This document shows, in pieces, positions 55,810-64,000 of a DNA stretch of 64,000 nucleotides (the first letter of the stretch is position 1; every line of letters begins with the position of its first letter). The notes under the pieces are model-generated. The model saw only the letters and a program-made list of their open reading frames with translations, did not search any database and was not told the origin of the DNA. A program made the translations under genes and the position numbers. This DNA is from Ruoffia tabacinasalis (lineage in GTDB: Bacteria > Bacillota > Bacilli > Lactobacillales > Aerococcaceae). The stretch is from assembly GCF_005864045.1 (NCBI RefSeq), contig NZ_VBSP01000001.1, positions 124,001 through 188,000 on the forward strand. Reading direction: 5' to 3'.

Positions 55810-57633
55810 CTAATCTTCGTCCATAGAAAGTACTGCCATGAAAGCTTCTTGGGGAATCTCCACACTCCCGACAGACTTCATACGTTTCTTTCCTTCTTTT
55901 TGTTTCTCTAATAGTTTTTTACGACGAGAAACGTCCCCACCATATAATTTGGCAGTTACATCTTTACGGTAAGCTTTAATTGTCGTACGCGCAATAACCT
56001 TATTACCAATAGTAGCTTGTACAGGGATCTCAAACATCTGACGAGGAATGATTTCCTTTAATTTACTTGCTAACTCTTTACCTCGGTTGAAAGCAAAGTC
56101 ACGGTGAACAATTGTACTAAATGCATCAATAATTTCTCCATTAAGAAGAATATCAAGTTTCACTAAGTTTGATTGTTTGTAACCAATCACTTCATACTCT
56201 AATGAAGCGTAACCTTTAGTGTTTGATTTTAATTTATCAAAAAAATCAAAGATAATTTCAGCCATTGGCATTTCATATACGACGTTTACACGATATTCAT
56301 CAAGGTAATCCATTGTTAGGAAGTTACCACGTTTACGTTCACATAGATCCATAACCGCTCCAACATAATCATTTGGTACCATGATTGTTGCTTTAACGTA
56401 AGGCTCTAAAATCTTATCAACTTCTGTGTTATCTGGCATCATAGATGGATTATCAACGATAATAGTCTCACCATCTGTCTTAACCACTTCATAGATTACC
56501 GAAGGTGCAGTCATAATCAAGTCTAGGCCAAATTCACGCTCTAAACGCTCTTGAATTACATCCATATGTAATAAACCTAGGAACCCTGTTCTGTAACCAA
56601 AACCTAGCGCTTGAGACGTTTCTGGTTCAAATTGCAGTGCCGCATCGTTTAATTGTAATCTTTCAAGAGACTCTCTTAAATCATTGTAGTCACTTGAATC
56701 AACTGGATATAGTCCAGCATAAACCATTGGATTTAATTTACGGTATCCAGGCAATGCTTCTTCCGTTGGGTTATTAGCTAATGTGATGGTATCACCAACA
56801 CGCGTATCTTGAATAGTTTTGATGTTTGCTGTTACATAGCCAACATCCCCGGCCATTAAGAAATCACGTTGAATTGGCGATGGTGAGAATATACCTACTT
56901 CTACAACTTCGAATTCTTTCCCGTTGCTCATTAATTTCATCTGATCACCCGGGCGCAATACACCTTCCATGACACGAATGTTTAAAACAACACCACGGTA
57001 ACTATCATATGCCGAGTCGAAGATTAATGCTTTAAGAGGTGCATCAACATCCCCTTGTGGTTCTGGCACTTTTTCAACAATTTGTTCTAAAATTTCTTCA
57101 ATTCCAATACCAGATTTTGCACTTGCATGAACGGCTTCAGAAGCATCAATCCCAATAATATCTTCAATTTCAAATTGAACACGTTCAGGATCTGCTGCTG
57201 GTAAATCAATTTTATTAATCACAGGTAAGATTTCTAAATCGTTATCTAAGGCTAAGTAAACATTCGCTAATGTTTGAGCTTCTATCCCTTGAGCCGCATC
57301 AACAACTAATAAAGCACCCTCACAGGCTGCTAATGAACGAGAAACTTCATATGTAAAATCGACGTGACCAGGTGTATCAATTAAATGGAAGATATAATCT
57401 TCGCCATCTTTTGCTTTATATGTTAATTCAATCGCATTTAATTTAATTGTAATTCCACGCTCACGCTCAAGATCCATTGAATCCAATAATTGAGCTTGCA
57501 TATCACGATCAGCGACTGAATGGGTCTGTTGCAAAATTCGGTCAGCTAAAGTTGATTTTCCGTGGTCAATATGGGCAATAATCGAGAAATTTCTTATTCT
57601 TTTTTGTCTTTCTCTCATTTCATTTATATTCAT
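55810..57633 (-). CDS. lepA: Elongation factor 4 (LepA)
   Basis: A 607-residue translational GTPase. G1 [20 protein letters not shown]2 RERGITIK, G3 [19 protein letters not shown]4 VINKIDLP; the C-terminal domain ends [20 protein letters not shown] as in all LepA. I choose ATG 57633 ([11 protein letters not shown]) because it gives the family length; upstream in-frame starts would add 17 residues. It lies downstream of dnaJ, separated by 257 bases and a terminator. Confidence 0.96.
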   Translation of the reverse strand: MNINEMRERQKRIRNFSIIAHIDHGKSTLADRILQQTHSVADRDMQAQLLDSMDLERERGITIKLNAIELTYKAKDGEDYIFHLIDTPGHVDFTYEVSRSLAACEGALLVVDAAQGIEAQTLANVYLALDNDLEILPVINKIDLPAADPERVQFEIEDIIGIDASEAVHASAKSGIGIEEILEQIVEKVPEPQGDVDAPLKALIFDSAYDSYRGVVLNIRVMEGVLRPGDQMKLMSNGKEFEVVEVGIFSPSPIQRDFLMAGDVGYVTANIKTIQDTRVGDTITLANNPTEEALPGYRKLNPMVYAGLYPVDSSDYNDLRESLERLQLNDAALQFEPETSQALGFGYRTGFLGLLHMDVIQERLEREFGLDLIMTAPSVIYEVVKTDGETIIVDNPSMMPDNTEVDKILEPYVKATIMVPNDYVGAVMDLCERKRGNFLTMDYLDEYRVNVVYEMPMAEIIFDFFDKLKSNTKGYASLEYEVIGYKQSNLVKLDILLNGEIIDAFSTIVHRDFAFNRGKELASKLKEIIPRQMFEIPVQATIGNKVIARTTIKAYRKDVTAKLYGGDVSRRKKLLEKQKEGKKRMKSVGSVEIPQEAFMAVLSMDED

Positions 57634-57826
57634 AAATCCTTCACTTCCTTTATAGCCAAATGGCTTACCTACAAAAATACTCACACTTAATCATACCAAA
57701 AAACATTGCATATTGATAGGCTTCAACACTCTTTTTTTAATTAATTATCCATTCATAAAAATACAATTTAAAAGAAAAGTAAAACATTTTATAGACATAC
57801 GACAATCTGAAATAAGCAAAACTTAA

Positions 57827-57870
57827 AGGAGGCAATTCAAGCAATAAAACTAGCCCGAGTTGCCTCCTTA
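57827..57870 (-). terminator. Probable terminator of the dnaK operon
   Basis: A 10-bp perfect stem AAGGAGGCAA / TTGCCTCCTT (57827-57836 with 57861-57870) with a 24-base loop lies 20 bases after dnaJ. The T run is short. The rest of 57685-57826 shows nothing clear. Confidence 0.6.
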
Positions 57871-57890
57871 TATTACATACTCAAATAAAA

Positions 57891-59042
57891 TTATTTATCG
57901 AACATGTCTCGCATTTTGTCAAAAAATCCACCTTCATTATTGGCACGAACCGTTTGGCCAGATTCCTCAGCTAATCTTTGGAATAATTCGCGTTCTTTTT
58001 CTGTCAATTTTGTAGGTGTTTTAACTGTCACTTTAACGTGTTGATCTCCCGTGAAGTTACCTCTTATACTAGGTGCACCCTTACCTTTAAGTCGGAAACT
58101 TGTACCTGTTTGTGTACCACCAGGTACTTTTAATTTCACTTTTCCGTGAACAGTCGGTACAGTAATTTCATCACCTAAGGCAGCTTGAACGAATGAAATT
58201 GGTAATTCATAATAAATTTCAGTCCCGTCACGTTCATATTCCTCACTTGGCTGTACTCTAAAAACTACGTAAAGGTCTCCATAAGGTCCCCCATTTTGAC
58301 CAGCTTCTCCTTGTCCTGATAAACGAATTTGTTGGTCAGTTTCTACTCCGGCTGGAACAGTTACTTTAACTGAATGCTCTTTAGCTTCAATTCCTGCACC
58401 ATGACACGTTTGACATTTCTCTTTAATTTCTTGGCCAGTTCCTGAACAAACATCACAAGCTCTTTGAGTCATAACACGACCAAATGGTGTGTTTTGCTCT
58501 ACTTGAACAGCTCCAGTTCCATGACATTTAGAACATGTTACTGGACTTGTTCCTGGTTTAGCACCTGAACCATGACACGTATGACATTCTTCATTACGGT
58601 TGTATTTAATTGTTGTTTCTTTTCCGAAGATTGCTTCTTCAAAAGTTAATGTCACACGGTATTGTAAGTCGCTTCCTCGTCTAGGCGCATTTGGACTTTG
58701 ACGAGATCCACCAGAACCTCCAAAGAATTGTTCGAAGATATCTTCGAAGCCAAATCCTGCTCCGCCATAACTTCCGCCACCGAAGCCACCGCCGCCGAAG
58801 CCGCCACCAAAGTTTGGATCATTTGCAGCGTGTCCATATTGGTCATAAGCCGTACGTTTTTGCGAATCACTTAGTACTTCATACGCTTCAGAAACTTCTT
58901 TAAACTTATCTTCCGCGCCTTCTTCTTTATTAATATCTGGATGATATTTCTTTGATAATTTACGATAGGCTTTCTTTATCTCTGCATCAGATGCATCACG
59001 AGATACGCCAAGCACTTCATAATAATCACGTTTCTCTGCCAT
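57891..59042 (-). CDS. dnaJ: Chaperone DnaJ
   Basis: A 383-residue Hsp40. J domain with HPD ([20 protein letters not shown]), Gly/Phe-rich linker (about 75-110), four CxxCxGxG zinc repeats ([44 protein letters not shown]) and the substrate-binding C-terminal domains. It follows dnaK by 107 bases with a small hairpin between. RBS AAGGAGG. Confidence 0.97.
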   Translation of the reverse strand: MAEKRDYYEVLGVSRDASDAEIKKAYRKLSKKYHPDINKEEGAEDKFKEVSEAYEVLSDSQKRTAYDQYGHAANDPNFGGGFGGGGFGGGSYGGAGFGFEDIFEQFFGGSGGSRQSPNAPRRGSDLQYRVTLTFEEAIFGKETTIKYNRNEECHTCHGSGAKPGTSPVTCSKCHGTGAVQVEQNTPFGRVMTQRACDVCSGTGQEIKEKCQTCHGAGIEAKEHSVKVTVPAGVETDQQIRLSGQGEAGQNGGPYGDLYVVFRVQPSEEYERDGTEIYYELPISFVQAALGDEITVPTVHGKVKLKVPGGTQTGTSFRLKGKGAPSIRGNFTGDQHVKVTVKTPTKLTEKERELFQRLAEESGQTVRANNEGGFFDKMRDMFDK

Positions 59043-59083
59043 AATCTACCTCCTTCTTAAAATGATAGCAAGTCAGTTTATAT

Positions 59084-59112
59084 AAAAAGCCAAGGGTATT
59101 GATGCCCTCGGC
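59084..59112 (-). terminator. Weak terminator between dnaK and dnaJ
   Basis: An 8-bp stem with one G-U pair (59089-59096 with 59105-59112) followed by TTTTT on the minus strand. It may lower dnaJ relative to dnaK by partial termination. Confidence 0.6.
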
Positions 59113-59149
59113 TAAAAATTAACATCATAATGTAATCATTTTATAAAAA

Positions 59150-60991
<1,842 letters not shown>

Positions 60992-60997
60992 TTAAAT

Positions 60998-61570
60998 TTA
61001 TTCTGATACGATAACCATTGCCGGTCTAATGACACGATTATCAATTCGATATCCTTTTTGTAACACTTGAATCACATGATTACTTTCTTGTCCTTCTCCT
61101 GCAGGCATAACACTCACTGCTTGATGGAAGTTTGGATCAAATTCTTCATTCAATGGATCAATTGTATCGATTTTCTCTTTTTCAAACGCATTTTTGAATT
61201 GGTTATGAACCATTTCTACACCTTTTTTAAGTGCTTGTCCATCTTCAGATGGTGTTTCCGTTTGTAGAGCTCTTTCTAAGTTATCAATAACTTCTAAGAG
61301 TGATGATGCTAAGTTTTGTGATCTAAATTTTGCTGCTTCAGATCGTTCTCTCGTATTAATACGACGCATATTAGCCATCTCAGCTTGTAGGCGTAATATT
61401 TTGTCATCTAGCTCTTCATTTTCTTGTTTTAATTTATCTAATTCTGATACCTCTTGAGTTTCTTCTTCAGAAACTTCTGGTGCATCAGTCGTTGTCTCTT
61501 CTGATGTCTCTGGTTCGATAATTTCTACAGATTCATCAACAACATTGTTATTTTTTTCGTTATCTGTCAA
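60998..61570 (-). CDS. grpE: Nucleotide exchange factor GrpE
   Basis: A 190-residue DnaK partner. An acidic N-terminus (about 55 residues) precedes a long dimer helix (LQAEMANMRRINTRERSEAA) and the beta domain ending VIQVLQKGYRIDNRVIRPAM. I start at TTG 61570 because AGGAGGG lies 6 bases upstream; the ATG seven codons earlier would begin before that site. It is 22 bases downstream of hrcA. Confidence 0.94.
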   Translation of the reverse strand: MTDNEKNNNVVDESVEIIEPETSEETTTDAPEVSEEETQEVSELDKLKQENEELDDKILRLQAEMANMRRINTRERSEAAKFRSQNLASSLLEVIDNLERALQTETPSEDGQALKKGVEMVHNQFKNAFEKEKIDTIDPLNEEFDPNFHQAVSVMPAGEGQESNHVIQVLQKGYRIDNRVIRPAMVIVSE

Positions 61571-61592
61571 TTGACACCCTCCTTCATTCATA

Positions 61593-62609
61593 TTATTGAA
61601 TCGATAATTTGTTAATCATCACTTCTAATAACGCAATTACTTTTTCATAGGACATTGTTGTAGGTCCGAGTAATCCTAAGATTATTTTTTGATTTTCATT
61701 CACAAATGAACCGGTGAGAAGATTTATATTCGCTAAGCTATCAGCTAAAAACTCATAACCAAACATAATATTAATGCCTTCTTCTTGCTCTTCGAGTAAA
61801 TGATACATTTCCCTTGAACCATCAATGAGTTCAAAAAGATGTTTCAATGCTTCTCTACTCGTTTGTCCATCTATCAAATCAAAGAGATTACTTTTCCCAC
61901 TAATGTAATAGCGGTGTCCTTTTATGTGGTGCATTGATTTTTCAATCAACGGAGAGAAATCTAATTGATATCCTGTTAAACGTTGAGTTAATAAAGGTAT
62001 TCCTAACTTCATCCTTTGATAGGTATCTTCAAGTACAACACCTTTAAGTTCATCGTTTATCATCTCTACTGACTTCGTGATATCATCTTTTGAAAGTGAC
62101 ACTTTTAATTCAATTTGCTCGCTCTCTATATTCCCCTTATCTGTCATAAGGATTGAAATATAACGCGTCCGATCGATTGGCACTAATTTAAATTCTTCAA
62201 AATAATGCGATTCTTTATTCTGTCCAAGTACCACTGCTGTAAATCCAGTCAATGAAACTAATATATCTGCACAAAGTTGTGTCAGTTGTAACGGACTATA
62301 ATGTTTCGCTTGAGTTAACTCTTCAAAATTAGCGTCATCATCAAGAAATGGTAATTCTTTGTCTTCCTGATGAATAATCCCGTCAATATAATAACGATAG
62401 CCATCAATAGATGGTATTCGGCCACTAGAAGTATGTGGCTTCATTAGTAAGCCTTGTTGCTCTAACACAACCATATCATTACGTATTGTTGCAGGACTCA
62501 CTTTTAAGTAACTCTCTCGAAGTAAAGTTTTAGAACCAATGGGTTCTTCAAATTGTCCATAAAGTTGTATAATTAAATTAAGAACTTCCTGTTGTCTTGG
62601 TGTCAACAT
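61593..62609 (-). CDS. hrcA: Heat-inducible transcription repressor HrcA
   Basis: A 338-residue repressor that binds CIRCE. N-terminal winged helix LTPRQQEVLNLIIQLYGQFE with SPATIRNDMVVLEQQGLL and TSSGRIPSIDGYRYYID; C-terminal GAF-like domain with KIILGLLGPTTMSYEKVIAL. First gene of hrcA-grpE-dnaK-dnaJ and likely self-regulated through the CIRCE at 62627-62653. Confidence 0.96.
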   Translation of the reverse strand: MLTPRQQEVLNLIIQLYGQFEEPIGSKTLLRESYLKVSPATIRNDMVVLEQQGLLMKPHTSSGRIPSIDGYRYYIDGIIHQEDKELPFLDDDANFEELTQAKHYSPLQLTQLCADILVSLTGFTAVVLGQNKESHYFEEFKLVPIDRTRYISILMTDKGNIESEQIELKVSLSKDDITKSVEMINDELKGVVLEDTYQRMKLGIPLLTQRLTGYQLDFSPLIEKSMHHIKGHRYYISGKSNLFDLIDGQTSREALKHLFELIDGSREMYHLLEEQEEGINIMFGYEFLADSLANINLLTGSFVNENQKIILGLLGPTTMSYEKVIALLEVMINKLSIQ

Positions 62610-62626
62610 TTTCTCACCCCACTTAT

Positions 62627-62653
62627 TAGCACTTAAATTATCTGAGTGCTAAC
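62627..62653. promoter_or_regulatory. CIRCE operator 1 (HrcA site)
   Basis: TTAGCACTt-N9-GAGTGCTAA, one mismatch to the consensus inverted repeat, located between the promoter and the hrcA start. Confidence 0.95.
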
Positions 62654-62661
62654 TGTTATTA

Positions 62662-62690
62662 TAATACATCCTACTAGGACAATTGTCAAG
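62662..62690 (-). promoter_or_regulatory. Promoter of the hrcA-grpE-dnaK-dnaJ operon
   Basis: TTGACA (62685-62690) and TATTAT (62662-62667) are 17 bases apart on the minus strand; CIRCE 1 begins 9 bases after the -10. Confidence 0.85.
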
Positions 62691-62709
62691 GGATTTACCG
62701 AAAAAAATC

Positions 62710-62743
62710 AAAAAAATTAGCACTCTTTGGTTAAGAGTGCTAG
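62710..62743. promoter_or_regulatory. CIRCE operator 2, which also serves as terminator of yitT
   Basis: TTAGCACTC-N9-GAGTGCTAg (62717-62743) is a CIRCE with a single mismatch. On the minus strand the same bases form a 10-bp hairpin (TAGCACTCTT / AAGAGTGCTA) followed by seven Ts (62710-62716), an intrinsic terminator for the YitT gene, whose TAG stop (62740-62742) is part of the repeat. Confidence 0.88.
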
Positions 62744-63612
62744 ATTACTTCATTTTCTTCAATATCATGTGATTGATCCAGGTTAAATGTGAAACCTTCA
62801 CCTAGAACTTGTTGGATTCCAGTCACTGTGACAAAAGCATTTGAATCAATGTCATTAATGATTCTTTGAACTTTAATTAACTGAATTCGATTAATAACTA
62901 CATATAGAACATCTTTTTCTGCTTTAGAATAATATCCGTAACCTTTTAACACTGTGATTCCCCGATCAACTCTCTTCATAATTTCTTCAGCAATTTCGTC
63001 ATGCTTATTTGATACAACCATGATCGCTTTTTTAGGATTATACCCTTCCATGACAAAGTTTAAAATCTTACTTGTAATATATAATGAGATTAAAGTCAGT
63101 ACGCCTTTTTCTAAACCGATAACAACAGTTAATGGAATGACAATCATAACGTCAAGGATTAACAATGCAATGGAAACTTGCAAGCCCATATATTTATTAA
63201 TGATTAACGCAATGATATCAACGCCTGCTGTCGTCCCGTGTCCTAAAATAACAATTCCAATCCCTAGACCAATTAAAAATCCACTTGCTAAAGGTCCTAA
63301 TAATGAATTCGTTGGGATAAAGCTAGGTAAGAATACAAATTCTAAAAATAATGACATGGATACAATTGCGACGAGCGTATAAAAGATTGTCTCTTTTTCG
63401 AGAAACTTCCAACCGATAAGCATAATAATCGCATTGATTATAAAGTTACTCAGTGAAGGACTAATGTCAAATACATAGAACAGTAAGAGTGTGATCCCTG
63501 TGACGCCACCTTCACCAAGTTGGTTAGGAATGACAATGGAATTAATCGCAATTGAAAAGATAAACGTTCCAATTAATACGAGTGCTAGGTTTATGATTAC
63601 TGGTTTATACAT
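62740..63612 (-). CDS. YitT family membrane protein (DUF2179)
   Basis: A 290-residue protein: five to six membrane segments (NLALVLIGTFIFSIAINSIV; LGHGTTAGVDIIALIINKYM typical block) and a C-terminal DUF2179 domain (AIMVVSNKHDEIAEEIMKRV; RGITVLKGYGYYSKAEKDVL). Function unknown in most bacteria. Start at ATG 63612 has AAGGTGG upstream and overlaps the end of ribF by 8 bases, so it is translated from the ribF mRNA. Confidence 0.87.
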   Translation of the reverse strand: MYKPVIINLALVLIGTFIFSIAINSIVIPNQLGEGGVTGITLLLFYVFDISPSLSNFIINAIIMLIGWKFLEKETIFYTLVAIVSMSLFLEFVFLPSFIPTNSLLGPLASGFLIGLGIGIVILGHGTTAGVDIIALIINKYMGLQVSIALLILDVMIVIPLTVVIGLEKGVLTLISLYITSKILNFVMEGYNPKKAIMVVSNKHDEIAEEIMKRVDRGITVLKGYGYYSKAEKDVLYVVINRIQLIKVQRIINDIDSNAFVTVTGIQQVLGEGFTFNLDQSHDIEENEVI

Positions 63613-64000
63613 CTCGACCACCACCTTGATCTTCGAAATAAAGACGAGTGTTCTCTTCATCAACTTTCAATTGATCAATCAATTCATCGACACTATTAAA
63701 TTTATATTCTCCACGTAAATAATGGTGCCATCTGACTCTGACTTTTTCACCATAAATCATTTGATCAAAATCTAAGATGTAGACTTCACAAGTTAAATCA
63801 TGATTATCGTAAAATGTAATATTATGACCTATAGATGCACTACCTAAGTACCAAGTATCGCCTATCTTGATTTCAACGGCATAAACGCCTATGCCAGGAA
63901 GCAGTTGCGGATGTGGGACTTTGATATTAGCTGTTGGATATCCTAATGTACGTCCTACTTTTTCACCATGAATAACTGTACCGTATATTTCATAAATATA
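63605..64000 (-). CDS. ribF: Bifunctional riboflavin kinase / FAD synthetase, C-terminal part
   Basis: The last 132 codons lie in the window; the gene continues past 64000. The visible part is the riboflavin kinase domain: GTVIHGEKVGRTLGYPTANI (flavin/ATP site), PGIGVYAVEIKIG, and VYILDFDQMIYGEKVRVRW with LRGEYKFNSVDELIDQL near the end. The usual NPTF of the substrate site is NITF here. The N-terminal FAD synthetase domain is outside the window. Confidence 0.9.
   Translation of the reverse strand, partial: YIYEIYGTVIHGEKVGRTLGYPTANIKVPHPQLLPGIGVYAVEIKIGDTWYLGSASIGHNITFYDNHDLTCEVYILDFDQMIYGEKVRVRWHHYLRGEYKFNSVDELIDQLKVDEENTRLYFEDQGGGRDV

Noticed and set aside
62954-63382. 142-codon plus-strand open frame inside yitT
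   Set aside because: Antisense shadow of a conserved membrane protein; no ribosome site or promoter.

Overview
The window looks like chromosome of a low-G+C Gram-positive coccus in the order Lactobacillales, most like the Aerococcaceae/Carnobacteriaceae. Support comes from the A+T-rich sequence, strong AGGAGG-type ribosome binding sites, ParC/ParE in place of GyrA/GyrB-like annotation, LPXTG sorting signals, a T-box leader, the hrcA-grpE-dnaK-dnaJ heat-shock operon with CIRCE sites, and the codV/hslV/hslU and rbgA/rnhB/dprA/topA neighbourhoods. The species cannot be fixed from the sequence alone. About 60 genes are packed tightly and most lie on the minus strand. I see no rRNA, tRNA, prophage, insertion sequence or CRISPR array.

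Layout. 1-5.1 kb: end of a glutathionyl-hydroquinone reductase, an ornithine cyclodeaminase-family enzyme, a quinone-oxidoreductase-like dehydrogenase, an unknown protein, ung, an acetyltransferase and a methyltransferase. 5.2-11.1 kb: an eight-LysM amidase, a lone amino-acid ABC permease behind a T-box leader, a thioredoxin-like protein and an LPXTG surface protein. 11.2-16.6 kb: a CapA-type lipoprotein, pyruvate carboxylase and a membrane-anchored nuclease, probably one operon. 16.7-18.9 kb: a lone PTS IIB protein divergent from an AraC-type regulator, and a NrdH-type redoxin. 19.0-23.0 kb: a tryptophan-type ABC transporter operon plus an S66 peptidase. 23.1-32.3 kb: rqcH, ppaC, parC/parE, plsY and a mutarotase-like gene. 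32.3-43.5 kb: hslU, hslV, xerC, topA, dprA, rnhB, rbgA, lepB, ctpA, deoD, yozE. 43.6-49.1 kb: a small new gene, a hemolysin III homologue, then pip, proC, purB, folA, thyA. 49.2-55.7 kb: an ABC-F protein, a damaged ABC exporter, a 60-residue LPXTG peptide, fhs, a DUF2798 membrane protein. 55.8-64 kb: lepA, dnaJ, dnaK, grpE, hrcA, a YitT protein and the end of ribF.

The most striking finding is the 300-base leader of the tryptophan-type transporter operon (22658-22950, minus strand). It has a TTGACA/TATCAT promoter, then an 18-codon reading frame ending Trp-Gln-Ser-Trp-Arg-Arg-stop, then six RNA segments that can pair as 1:2, 3:4, 5:6 (two intrinsic terminators in series) or as 2:3, 4:5 (both terminators undone). 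This reads as a ribosome-mediated attenuator driving a chained double switch, in a group of bacteria where tryptophan genes are usually controlled by T-boxes or TRAP. A second notable site is at 62717-62743, where the stop codon of the yitT gene, an intrinsic terminator and a near-perfect CIRCE operator for the next heat-shock operon all use the same bases.

Other points worth a look are the T-box whose specifier looks like arginine controlling a permease with no ABC partners beside it, an ABC exporter whose last coding block is deleted and shifted out of frame, an LPXTG protein that would leave only a 7-residue peptide on the wall, and a promoter that runs straight into an intrinsic terminator ahead of the DUF2798 gene.
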